Positions 1-11,103 of a stretch of 64,000 nucleotides of DNA are shown here, in pieces. The DNA is taken from positions 107,231 to 171,230 of the forward strand of contig LUCM01009398.1 of the NCBI GenBank assembly GCA_008360955.1, in the 5' to 3' direction. The stretch comes from Fasciolopsis buskii. Its lineage: Eukaryota > Platyhelminthes > Trematoda > Plagiorchiida > Fasciolidae. The position numbers were made by a program, and so were the translations under genes. Position 1 is the stretch's first letter; every line of letters begins with the position of its first letter. The notes beneath the pieces are model-generated. The model was not told the origin of the DNA, made no database searches, and was given only the letters and a program-made list of their open reading frames with translations.

Positions 1-1939
1 TTTCTGCACAGTGCTTTTAGATCTGAGCAGAAAAACTTGACAGTTCCTTCACATACGACATGTATCTGCATTCAAATTAGACTACCAACAAGCGAGTTTA
101 GAGAATGACTTGACATTTCAAGTGACTCAACTTCCGGGGTGAAAGCCAATTAGTACGGGTTTGAGGCTGGTAGACAAAATCAAAAACAAACTACCCCTAG
201 GGAAACAAAAATCGGGAAAATGGCGCTAGAAAGGTGACCCTGAACCTCGATTTATAACACATAAGATAAGTGAAAAGTACTTGGCAAGTTCACACAACTA
301 ACTAAAATTGCTTAACCAAGAAACATCCATAGATGTCATCGGAGGCTAGCACTCGACAAATTTTCAACGCCTGGACTATGTTATGAAGATGTGTGAGAAA
401 TTGTGAAGCTTTATGCACTAAGAACAAGGCTCCATTTTCGAAACACTGGAATAGAAGTTCAAGCTAGGAACTCTTGTTGGTTGATCATTGATTTAAAAGC
501 ATGAAGATCAGAAATAATTCGAAACGGTGCAACAAAAAGCACGTATGCAGATGTTTTGGTCTCTCAGAAGGCATCTGAAATTTTGCGTTGCGTTTGCTAA
601 CACGTGTGTCAGTAAACTGTTTAGTGTTATGGCATTTTTCCAAGACCGCACGGATCCACACCGATGAAATATTAATAGCCGGAACCGGAGTGATTTCAAA
701 GGAAAAATGATGAAGAATGCAAACGGATGATAGAAAAGGGAATCATGAACCAAGACGCTCAAAAGAGTTCTGAGAAACAAAAATAGCTTCCAGAGAAATA
801 TTTGCAATAAACCGAGAGCAACCGTGGTGAGCAAACAACGAGGACCGTAGCACCAGCAGGTTCTTTGATGACGGTGAGCGTACCAGAGCAGCCAGTACCG
901 GGTATGAATCCGTTCCCGTTGACGAAATACCCACGATATTCATAACTAATGGCCAAGAGAAAATTTTTGGATTAAAAGGGACACGTGAGTTAAGCAATTT
1001 TCGAGAAATTTTCAGAGAGCAAGCTTCTTTTGTAGTTCTTTATGAAGCCTACCGGGAAAGATAATTTGGCAAGCTCCATCGCTATTTCCCACAAAAATAA
1101 TCACTATTGTTTGGTGGATTGTATCTGGATTATTGAGACTAAAATGCAGAAATCTGTGTCGATGTTGTCCAAACAATGATGATAATTGCTCGCACTGACG
1201 ATTCGTCCGAAGAAGCCCAAGGACATGCGTCTCCTAAACAGAATTTAATAACAAATTTCAGCCAATGAAATTATTCTAAATATCTTCCGGTTCTGAAATA
1301 GTGTTGGCGTGCTCTTCCAGGAGGCGACTCTAGGTCCAACTGGAATCATTGTAAATTTGAGAAATTTTCCCTCCGGACTTCAACCAGATTGGGGTAGGCA
1401 TTGTCTACAATAAAGAACTCACCGTCATGCGAAACTGTTTGTCAACGAAATCATCCAAGCCTCTAAAGTGATCGACGAAGACGCCGAGGAACGGTGAGGA
1501 GTTCCGAAGGTATGAAATCACATATCACTTCACCGTCGCTGACATTAAAAAGTTTCAGAATGGAATCCCTCAAACTACAGACACTGTTAAAATTGGTAGT
1601 TAACTATAAGTTCATTCGAAATCCATTAAAATGTGTTATCCATGAAACAATGAACTGTTTCTGTCACCAGAAGTAACAAGTAAATATCTTCGGACGTGAA
1701 TCAGAAATGTCAATCGTGTTCGCGCCTAATTCTGGAACACAATGCACAGTAATACCATTTTTGGTGACTGAAAAGGGAATTTTTCTTAAGGCCATGATAC
1801 ATCTAGTCACTGAGTACTTCAGACCAGTGCATCCAACATTAACGACATCCGCAACAGGATCATGCGTAGCATGGTTAACAGAATTCAAAGTTTCTTTTGC
1901 ATGCGAATAGGTTTCAAACAATCTTTTACTTTTTATCAT
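1..1939. other. Intergenic DNA, no gene recognised
   Basis: I read both strands and found only short open frames (largest about 108 codons, minus strand 508-834). None has recognisable motifs or convincing splice borders. Base composition is uniform and A+T-leaning. The right edge runs into the truncated SINE end that starts near 1,940. I see nothing to annotate here beyond anonymous flatworm-type intergenic sequence. Confidence 0.5.
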
Positions 1940-2003
1940 TTATTTCCTTTACTGATGAAATAACAATGTACATCATTGTTCAGGAAGGGAGCCGCGGTGG
2001 CCT
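1940..2003 (-). repeat. Truncated 3' end of a tRNA-derived SINE
   Basis: This stretch closely resembles 39,581-39,637: a shared run with CATCATT...TTCAGGAAGG and a GC-rich CCGCGG block, in the same orientation. In the complete copies the same block lies just 3' of the tRNA-like head when read on the minus strand, so this is the tail side of the same SINE without its head. It contains a perfect 7-bp inverted repeat (1,962-1,968 with 1,974-1,980). The Gypsy relic starts about 25 bases further on, so the SINE appears broken at or near that junction. Confidence 0.55.
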
Positions 2004-2029
2004 TGTGGCAGCCTGTCGATTAAACGCCG

Positions 2030-2990
2030 CCGATCGCAGAAAGTTTGTCACAGTTGGCATAAACAATCATTCAGACTTATTTGTCATATTTAACTCAACT
2101 TGGTGTGACTTCGGTCAGCCGCCCATCACTGTGGGCTACAAGTGTTTGTAGTGGTGCTTTGGAGTTATCCGGACAACTCCAGTGTATTGTTAGTATAATG
2201 ACAAACCCATCTCAACAGTACGTTGCGTTAAAAAATCCCACATCAGCCTGCTCGGTGTCCACTGGCTAGAGAAAAAAGGCCTTCGCAACCTGCCGACTGA
2301 TGCATCCTGCAAACACACGCAGACGACCCAGCAGTACACAGGTACACTGGTGAAATATTTCCCCTCAGTTTTTGAGGAAAGCATCGGTCGCCGTACCAAG
2401 TTCCAGGCAACCCTATAATTGAGAAAAGGCAGCCAGACAACTTGTCGCTAAGACCCTCCAGTACCCCATGCAACCAGGAGCTGAAGCGTCTTGAGGACCA
2501 GATGATTTTGGTCCCCGTACCATTTTCCGAGTGGACGGCGACACTGGTTGTCGTGAGGAAAGCACATGGCACTATGCGCTTTGTGCTAACTTCTCCATCG
2601 GACTGAACGTGGCATTAGACGGCGATATCTATCCACTGCCTATTCCTGAGAATACCCACCAATCTAAATGGCGGTACTTGCATTACAAAACTGAATCTAG
2701 CCGAGGCATATTTCCAGACAGAAATGGCACAAGAATCGCGGAAATTGATAACAAATAACACCCATCTTATTCTTTATCAATTCACTCGGTTAGCGTTTGG
2801 TGCAAAGACGGCTTCTGCTGTCTTCGAGCATGTGATAGGTAATATGCTGTCTGGCTTACCGGGAGTATCGTCATATCTCGACGACATCATATTGACTGGA
2901 AACTCGGAAGATTACTTGTACGGCCGCCTGAAGATAGTCCGGAAATGTATTAGCGATTTTGGGCTTCTCCCGTGTATTGACATGTTGTTG
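2030..2990 (+). pseudogene. Gypsy (K02A2.6-like) protease-reverse transcriptase relic
   Basis: In three shifting frames, the plus strand reads through a retrotransposon Pol in the right order. First come the edges of an aspartic protease (KFVTVGINN near 2,040; GQLQC near 2,190), then the LLGVHWLEKKGL linker near 2,255-2,290. The RT follows: a PFSEW...LVVVRKAHGT stretch near 2,520, LYQFTRLAFGAKTA near 2,770-2,820, and the catalytic YLDD at 2,874-2,885. The frame then ends at GLLPC near 2,975. In this family the protease holds a D-T-A/S catalytic segment after the first strand; here that piece is missing, apparently deleted. Several stops and frameshifts make it non-functional. RNase H, integrase and LTRs are absent next to it. 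The family assignment is strong; subfamily placement is inferred from remembered motif patterns. Confidence 0.85.
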
Positions 2991-3408
2991 CCTTGACACC
3001 ATGCTTGTTTTCAGTGCGGTGTATTATATGTTTATATATAACAAGACCTCAGTATTCGACTCTGTGGTTGAGACCCATATTGTTGGCTGAATTACAATTC
3101 AGTCCTGCGGTGTTGGGCTGTCACCTTCGGAATTTCACGTTTTTTAATTGTTTCGATTCTCAATTTTCCAGTTTCTTTTTAACTACGCTTGTTTTCGACA
3201 AACACTTGTTGCCTCTGTTCTGAGTCATTCAAACAAAAATACTATTGGGAGTAAAATCCAACCGCGATAGAACACTTCAGTCCAAGAAGGCACCAGGAAG
3301 TCAAGAGAATGTGGAGTAAAACAAATAGCATTGCGAGGTTTCTCGTATATCAGTTCTCCTTTTTGGATAAATTTTATACATCCGCTGACTAAAATAATTG
3401 TTCTATAT
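2991..3408. other. Unassigned spacer between two retroelement relics
   Basis: This stretch lies between the Gypsy RT break and the LINE C-terminus. It has short open frames and an AT-rich patch (TATATG near 3,026) but no motif I recognise. It could be a decayed LTR or LINE interior, but I found no paired copy in the window. Confidence 0.3.
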
Positions 3409-3690
3409 TGTCTTCGGTGGTTTGGACAATTATTCCGTATGCGTGCCCGTCATCTATCTTTTCGTGCTCTTTTGCACTTGCTGGGCAGGGCTGGATGAAG
3501 CGAAATGGTGGTCAGACTATGAATTGCCTTAGACTTATGAAGAAGTTGGCTGTGGTTTTGGCTTCATCTAGTACATCCTTCTCTTGGTCGGGACCCAACA
3601 GATGAGGATTATTTTTGGTTGGAGACTTCGATAAATATGGCTCAGAACCGAAGTCCGTGGAGCGAATCCAGAACTCATCTCCCTGAAAAT
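3409..3690 (+). pseudogene. RTE-like LINE, C-terminal end of polyprotein (relic)
   Basis: The plus strand carries, in three frames joined by small indels, the characteristic C-terminal tail of flatworm RTE-type endonuclease-reverse transcriptases. The order is CLRWFGQLFRMRARHL...FRALL (from 3,409), then GWMKRNGGQTM near 3,495-3,530, then a WSGP block near 3,590 (the family usually has GWGPRD), and finally MAQNRSPW near 3,637-3,660. Motif order, spacing and the terminal MAQNR-x-W signature agree with the family. The reverse transcriptase core is not upstream, so this is a 5'-truncated insertion, usual for LINEs. An A-rich stretch follows (3,690-3,750), consistent with a 3' end. The frames are disrupted, so it is not functional. 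Confidence 0.7.
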
Positions 3691-3851
3691 AATACAACAA
3701 AAACCACAAAATCACAAAAAGTGTACGGCGAAAACAAAAAAAACATTTGGTTTGCCTTGGTTTATTATTTCATCCTTGTTGTTTGTCCCGCTTGTGTAGT
3801 CCCACTGACATGGTGTTTCGTTGCAACCAAGCTTGTTTTTAAGCCGGCAAG

Positions 3852-3869
3852 ATATATATATATATATAT
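3852..3869. repeat. (AT)n microsatellite
   Basis: A pure AT dinucleotide run of about 18 bases lies just past the LINE 3' region. Confidence 0.9.
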
Positions 3870-5220
3870 TCTCATGATTGCACAGTTTAACGGATTTTTT
3901 TGAGTTCTCTTAATCGGGGTTTACGTTGTCGTTGCTGGAAAACTATGCACAATAAGTTTCATTTCTTACCCACCAATAGGGGATAACGTAGTGGCTGAAA
4001 TTCACATGCTAGTCCGTCTGGATTTCATCGATCGACGAAATAAAAACCCAGATTGTGACGTTTTCTTTTAAATGGCAGAAAGCAAGGAACGGGCGATGGT
4101 GAAAACCGTCAGCATGACCACTGAGAGCCACACTCCACCATTGCTCCTGGTCTATGAACGATTGAATCAGCGGATTGTAAGGGAAGCAAATGGGAAGTAA
4201 TGCTTCATGATCTGTGAAATTCGTAAGACGGAAGTGAAGGTGTCACTTTTCAACTCGGCAAATCGCTTTATTCACGTATGGTGCTCCAGAAATCGGCTGT
4301 AACTGAACACGTTTTGCAGTGGCAAGTTTTTGATTTACGGAGACAGTCGGATGACTGACACATCCACTGGAGATCTGGTGGGTAGACAAGGAGCTTCCCT
4401 AGATGGAAATGAGGACTGTTTATTCAAAAGGCGTCTGAGAGGAATGGACGACATGAAAATGCGAAAATGTTTCCAGTCTGTTTTTTTGAACTTAAATAAC
4501 GGCGAATTGGGTGTTGTGACTACAATCGAAATAATGATTCTGTTGTAGAAGACAGGCATGGCGTGTGTTAGATTGGTAGTGCCAACGAACGGCAATGGAC
4601 AAAAGTCATAAGCAAGTGTTACTGCAAAAAGCTCTGATCTGATCGAATCGAGTAGGTAAGGCAATGGTCCGCTGACCCGGAACATCTAAAATGTAATTGT
4701 GTGAGCTGACTGGTAGCTTGTAAGTCAATGAGCTAATCAGAACGATACTTGACTGACCAATTGCGGTTCGGTGTTCCAGCTGCGGTACATTGCTGCCTGT
4801 TTCAATTTCCCAATACAAGATAAAGCGGGAAAAAGCCAATTAACTGCAAGATAACCACCTCTTTTTCGTCAGATGTACTTCAAATGTGCAATGGATGGTT
4901 GAAATATTCATAAATTTGTATTGGTAGTAGCACTGTTTTGCGTGTGTTTGTATACGGAAAACAGTTCATCGAGCAGATATCAAAAATTCAACATCTGTAA
5001 ACCAACGAAATTTAAGCGTACTTCACTACATGGCGATATCAAATTCCTCAACGATCAGAATATAACAGTCATTTCAAATAGGCACGGAATACGTAAAGAT
5101 GAAACGTGAAGATAATTTTACTGTTAGTCAGCATTTAAGACTGTTTATCAGGTGGAAAATACAAGAAGTTGGACATTAGAAACCTCGTCCATAATGCATT
5201 CCAGTTCCGTCTAGGAATCG

Positions 5221-5380
5221 GTCAGTCGATGAGCTAATCAATCAATCAACCAGTCAGTCAGTCACTCAACGAATCAGTCATTCAATGGATTTGTCAATAA
5301 ATTAGGTAATTTCTCTCTCTTTCAATTAGTCGATCCGCCAATCAATCAACTAGCCAATCAACATCTAAGCCAACCAACGT
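5221..5380. repeat. Degenerate tetranucleotide tract (CAAT/CAGT)
   Basis: Two clusters of TCAATCAATCAAC and CAGTCAGTCAGTCA units are separated by a CTCTCTCT stretch near 5,310. The units drift between CAAT, CAGT and CACT, so this is an old, imperfect microsatellite. Confidence 0.8.
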
Positions 5381-7817
5381 ATCTCACCTATAAGTACAAG
5401 ATGGTGATAGTCTAAGTTCTAGCGCTCAGTTAACATCGTAACTCCAGTGAACCAGTGAACATTGTGTTCAAAAACAAATCTTACTAAATGGAGGTTATGA
5501 AACCTATCAGGATGTCGAAGCTAATGAGGTACTCAACAGATGAGCAAATGACGAATAGCGATAGGTCGAGTATCAAGAATGTTTAAACCCGGTCTATTCT
5601 CTTTGTCGATAAATTGGAGATCTCGATTCGAGAGGATTAAATAAGGATTTTCTGTTCATTTTTGCTTTTTATCCGAATTAGATTTCTCTGCTTTGACAAA
5701 GCAACCAGATAGAAATGTTTTCCGTTTACGAATTTTGTCTAATTTACTAAACTGCTGCCGTAAAATAACATACTGCACCATTCTGGTTATGAAATTTTAA
5801 AAAATCTCGGCAGATTTGTTAAAATAGAATAGGGTGAATTTTTACAATGCCACTGACTTTGTTTCAGTCTTTCTCCCCCACGCGCTTCGAATTTTCTGCA
5901 ACTCGTGAATTAGTAAAACACTTTCGATTGCCAAAATGAAATGAATTCCTTTTCAGGGACAATGTTTTGTCATATTATGCCGATCAGATCTTATCCGCCA
6001 AATTTGTGCACAAATTTCCAGGCTGATCATCAGTCACTGGGTGATTTTCTTTTTTTCACAGTCTACAACATTATGCCATCCTCTCGTGAGTGTTTTTATT
6101 CACCTATCTGCATGCTTACTTAATCCTGTCACTTATGAGTCTGAAGTTTTAGGGAAAAAACCGAAAAAATAAAACAAATGCCAAAGTTCTTCTTTGCAAT
6201 TAGCCTAAGTGCCAATTGAGTTGAACAACGGGATCAAACCGGCGAATCTTTTGACCATATGAAAGGATTATCGTAGCCAGGTTCTTAGCGTGGCACAATG
6301 AGCAGATTGTCGTGCTCCATGCATATGCTGATTAGTCGAAACTCTACGAGTGGTTTTTCGTGATGAGTAGGGTAATTGCTCAGTTAATCCGACAAACCAA
6401 CCGACGATTAGATACTGATTGGAATTCGTGATTCACTCACGGTCACAAGAACATGGTCGTGACAAATTTGGATTGGGTTTGAATTAGGTTAAGATATCGT
6501 TGGGTAATAATAATATTTACAGTTGTATTTTGATCCGAATATTTCTAACTGGCAGTGGAACTAGACCTCGAGACAAAGCTTTCGAAAATCGATCTCCGAA
6601 TAGTCGTTCGTCAAGACCGAAAGCAAGTTTACCTTTTAGTAATCCGTTTGAAGATTTGTTTTAGGTGTCTAACACCCGTGCCGAATAGGATAGTTCTTTT
6701 TATTGACAAAATGTCGCATAAACAAACGACTATGCAGTTCATCAAACCGAGGCTAGCGTGTGAGTATTTGAAGTAACTCACAAAGGAATAGTCATTCTTT
6801 TGGAAATTTTGTAACGCACTCACGAACAGGAAGAAGTAGAAATGAAACATTTTCTCTGGTTTAGCTACCTTCAAAACGATGCATCCCGTTTTTCCAGTAA
6901 ACCTTTGACCGTGTACATGTTTTTGCCTGGTGAACTGAGTTTGGAATCGAGGACAAAGAGCTTATCAGAAGCTAGCTAGAAACATGAGACAACTAGAATG
7001 TTCCTATTCAATAGACGTCGAGAAGTAGTACACCGTTTCGCCCATTTCCAAGAGTTAATTCGAACACAGTAGATGGGTTAGTCAAGAGATAGCATATCAG
7101 TCAATGGGATGCATTAAATGAATGACCAAACACTAGCAAAGTTCCTAACACTCTTCGCAATCTCAGATTAACTTACGAGAACTGATTCTCTGGATTTCAA
7201 GTTGCAGAATACACCGCGAAATTCGGTTAGGCTGTTCGAGAGAAAAAAACAAATCAGTTGTAAGCGTACACTGTTTCAAAGAATTAGTTGTTCCAATAAA
7301 AACTTGCCGACGATCAAAATCCACATCCAATCTTGTAGGTTGTATCATCTATTCAGTTGCCTCTTCTTTAGATAACGGACTCAGCATAGTGTCGTTAGTT
7401 CTATCCTATGATGCCAGTGTTTTTGGCTCTCCATTCTCGATAGTCCCTGCCATTTTCAATGTTTTTTATATAACTACTGTTCCAAGCAAATTTGTTTCTC
7501 AATTACTTGAGAAATAATCAATCCTAACTCTGCCAAACCAATCCTGGTCTGGTCAACTGGAGCGTCTAATCTCTGTTTCTTCTTTTATCCTTTAAGCGGC
7601 CTCTTATTTGCCCGAACTTTATACATGGTTAACAAAGGGAGTACTTGATTCTCATTATCCTCACATTGTTCACAAGAGGCGAAGTCAACTTCAGAATAAT
7701 GTGGACGAACTTAGTGAACAATATTCATTCCACCTTCCATGACAGAAATTTCCCAGATTTACTGATCAACTGTTTAACGTTCACAGCTTTGTCCAAATAT
7801 TTAACGCTTTCACCAAC

Positions 7818-7827
7818 AAAAGTGAAT
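7818..7827. repeat. Left target-site duplication of fold-back SINE copy 1
   Basis: AAAAGTGAAT is repeated exactly at 8,160-8,169, directly after the right arm. The first As could belong to the element, so the duplication is 6-10 bases. Confidence 0.6.
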
Positions 7828-8159
7828 GTGTTAGTAGTAGTAGAAGATAGAATGTTTTCATGAAATAATTCACATTGTGATATCATCGCTCAACTCACCA
7901 TTAAGAAACCATAGGGGCACTGTATAGCTGTTACAACCCTGTTAGGAATCATCAAGTCGTTCAGAGCCTGCCCGATATTGTAATGGCCATGACGTTGGAC
8001 CCAGAATCGTTCGTCCCGGATTCACGTCCCAGTTCGGGCGCGGTGGATATACATTGCTGATGATTTCTAACAAAGATAAAATAGCTATACAGTTCTAGCG
8101 CTTCCATGGTTTCTTAATGGTGAGTTGGGCGATGATATCACATGGTGAATTATATCATG
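7828..8159 (+). mobile_element. Fold-back SINE, copy 1 (body inverted - tRNA-like head - body)
   Basis: The left arm (about 7,851-7,954) is the reverse complement of the right arm (about 8,058-8,159), with high similarity over about 105 bases and a few indels. Between them lies a tRNA-like segment (about 7,961-8,050). Its box A region is weak here (near 7,980-7,990), and a box B-like GGATTCACGTCCC lies at 8,018-8,030. A short TAG-repeat tail opens the left end (7,832-7,843). The unit is bracketed by AAAAGTGAAT at 7,818-7,827 and again at 8,160-8,169, a likely target-site duplication. No protein is encoded. RNA from this unit should fold into a long hairpin. Compare copies at 20,922 and 23,944. 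Confidence 0.75.
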
Positions 8160-8169
8160 AAAAGTGAAT
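8160..8169. repeat. Right target-site duplication of fold-back SINE copy 1
   Basis: This is the exact partner of 7,818-7,827. It starts with an A-run, as does the duplication of copy 2. Confidence 0.6.
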
Positions 8170-10800
8170 ATATTCAAGCAGGTTCGTCAATAATTCGCAT
8201 TAGTTTTCACCAACGATCATCCCCGTATCTGGAACCTGCTTCGCCAGGTAAACAATCTGCTTTTTACACTTGAAAATCACGAACTGTTGCACCGCATTTT
8301 CGCTAATTCGTTACCATGTAAGTAATCCTGCTTGATAATGTGAATGCTCCCTGGTGTTCTTCTCCAGTTTAACAAAGAAACTTTGATATTACTTGCAAAT
8401 TTCTGGACCAGCTGACATGACATGTCTTGGGATTAACAAACATGTATCGGCAGACTTACTCGTTTGGAAACAGTTAAAAGACCGCGACAGATTCAAAGAA
8501 AGTTGGGAATCCAACACCACAGGTTTTGGTTGAAGGGGTTTCCTGGTTTTCCAACTGGATCCACATTCAAGGTCCCTCTTTCTCGGACATCCACATACAT
8601 TAACGGTTGTGTTCTGATGATTTTTCGAGCTAATTTCATTTGTCATATCAATTGGGTCTTACTAAGTTTCGTGTGCGACAATTGTTGCTTCAAACAAGGC
8701 CACCTCTTTCCGGCTTTGGACGACCATCACATTTCAATCTTACTCCAGGTCGATCGAAGCAGACTTGAGTCAGTAAACGATAATCTGGAACACCATAACA
8801 CTGCGCTTACTTGCACAGATTCTGGCCCCCGTTTCTACATCCTTCCTGCAAATTTCCAGGTTATGCTCGGTCCATTGCACTGGACTATTTCTGAAATTGC
8901 TCCCGAACGTATCCGGTACTTGTATCCTGTCGTTTGTGTTTATAGTCGGTCATAGAAGTATACGTATGATACAAGCAAAAGTTAATGAATTTCAGTCTTA
9001 AAGTATAAAATTTCAGCAAGCATAATCCTCAATTCTAATTTCGTTGGGCAAAAAAATCGCATACGAGTGAACGCAGAGTGTATCTTAATCAAGCTTCTAA
9101 TTCGAATTCCAGTACAACAGTTGGTCTCCGACATTCCAAAGCAGTTCAGTGCAGAAGAACAACACAAGTATTCCCCCCCTTATTGTCTGTTTGCTGGTGG
9201 ACTGTGAGCTAAACATACGCAATGTTGGAAGTATTTTTAAAAGAAGCCGTTCCTTTGAGTCTTTAGGCTTTTTTGAATCACGGCATTTATTTTCTCCGAA
9301 ACCGCATCAGTAACTGTGCCGAATTCCCACTGTTTTTGGTTGTGTGTTTATCTGTTCAAAGGGAACATTCATTCACTTCTGGGCACAGAACAGCGTCAGT
9401 TTACCGAATCTCATTTGGGTTTGGACATTTGTGTCTAAGACTGTAAAACACCTGGCGGATGAAATCCTTAGCTCCCGGAAGAAAAAGCTCAGTGGACGTG
9501 AAGCACCCGAGCCCATTGGTTTGTGATGTTTGCTGGTGCTCCGACCATTCGTCATCCTTTTTTCTCGTTTTCCGTCCAAATAAACCATGTAGAAAATAGG
9601 GAAATCACACGTTTGTGTGAATCTATTCGACCAAACGTCTAGCAAAAGCAAACTGAGTTACAACATATCCGCCACTATATATATACGGCAACTTTTCCGT
9701 GAATGAGAAATCCGTGAGAAAATGTGCTAAAGAACATCTCGTTTGCTGGTATGGTTGGTGGCTCTACTTCTTTCAAACTCACTTGTAGTTCCAAATATTG
9801 AAGAGTATCAGCCATGCTGGTGAATAGTGCAGTGTAGACCTTTTATCCGACATGAGGAACGTTTTGCAGTTCACCAAATAGCAAGTCTCTGTGGATGCCT
9901 TCTACCTTTTGGTCCCTATCAGTTGTTTACTCGTTGCTCGAAGAAGCTGACATCTGCCTCACAAACCACACTACAGGAAGTCGATCAACAGGCAGTCCAA
10001 ACAAGGTAGGAGGCAGTCAAGTCCGACAAACAAAAACGGATATTCCTAAACACGCTCTAGTGATGTGCCGTTTAGTCCAATGACCATAAAGTTCATCAAA
10101 TGAATTGCACAACCGATCGTTGGCACATCTGTAACCATATTGTTGTCCTGGATTCTGTAGGTGGTTGTGCACACGCTGGAGATATTAATACAAATGGAAA
10201 AGCCGAACAATACTACAGCTTACAGCTTAGTCTGCAAGTCGCCATAAGTAATGCCGTTCGGCTACAGTGGTCCCGTTTACAGGCATCCTAAAATAACTGA
10301 TCTCAGTATAGTGCACATAGACCATATGATGAACAAAGGAAGATGAATGTGTTGTATCGAATCCAAAAGAGCTTTGGCTGAATGTGAAGGAAACCAGTTC
10401 ATCACGTGATCGTTCATTAATAATCTTATCAAAAAATGGATCGCCCTGTTAAGTAAAGAAGACGAAAACAGCATGAACCTTCTCATCTGATGTCCAACTC
10501 ATCTATGCAGATGGTACAATGCGTTATGCTGTGACGGTCAAGCAGCAAAAACACGTAGATTCGCAAAATTTCGACTTGGCGCAATGTTTAGTAAAGTCAA
10601 CAAACAAAAACAAACAGCATCTGCCGGTAAGTTTCTAATTTTTCTACATCCCTGAAGCGTTTTGTACGTGGATCACTTCCCAATCTGCCGGTGAACGTGT
10701 GATGTTTTCTGGACGGAATGTAAACAAAATTGATTTCAAGAATTAATTTAATGTGATAACGTCCAAGTATTTCCTCCTAGTCAAAGACTGGCTGAATACT
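8170..10800. other. Intergenic DNA with one long anonymous open frame
   Basis: The only notable item is a 163-codon open frame on the plus strand (8,464-8,955). It begins at an ATG and contains several cysteines and a hydrophobic patch (FICHINWVLLSFVC), but no family motif, no signal peptide at its start and no clear acceptor or donor. A chance frame is as likely as an exon. The remaining sequence shows nothing recognisable. Confidence 0.4.
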
Positions 10801-10866
10801 TGCACAGGGAATTGTCATGACTCACGAAATACACAAGCAATTATTTGTTAGTCGCTCATTCATGGT

Positions 10867-11103
10867 GCTCCAGAATTTACTAATAAAGCCACTATAATGT
10901 CACTAAAATCCCACCTGGATTTCTTTCCCAAGTCCATTTGGATAGTTTGTCGGACAAGATTTGTAACTCAAAGGTTCCTACAACAAATGTGCATCGCCGT
11001 TAAGGTTTATCCCATCAATCTGAAGTTCAGGACTAAACAAAAAGGAAAATGTCCCTCAGACACCATCGGTGTGATCCCATTTAGCCAGACTCTCTTAAGC
11101 TGA
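10867..11103 (+). pseudogene. Possible Gypsy integrase relic
   Basis: One plus frame reads HGAPEFTNK (about 10,863-10,890) and, after about 30 residues, RTRFVTQRFLQQMC followed by a YPINLKF block. Gypsy integrases have a HG-x-P segment followed by a D-N-G-x-Q-F block with a similar F-V-x-x-x-F-x-x-F/L-C pattern, then a YHP block. Spacing is too long between the first two and the catalytic Asp is not present, so this could be coincidence. No long terminal repeat or zinc finger is visible nearby. Confidence 0.22.

Larger units (their letters stand above)
3700..7815. other. Intergenic DNA with simple repeats
   Basis: There is no recognisable gene. It contains an (AT)n run at 3,852-3,869 and an imperfect tetranucleotide tract at 5,221-5,380 (listed separately). 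The longest open frame is 116 codons on the minus strand at 4,335-4,685; it has no motif I know and no clear splice borders. Confidence 0.45.

Noticed and set aside
3512..3682. Minus-strand exon candidate after a strong polypyrimidine acceptor
   Set aside because: The plus strand of the same DNA matches the RTE-like LINE C-terminus in three consecutive blocks, which explains the sequence better.
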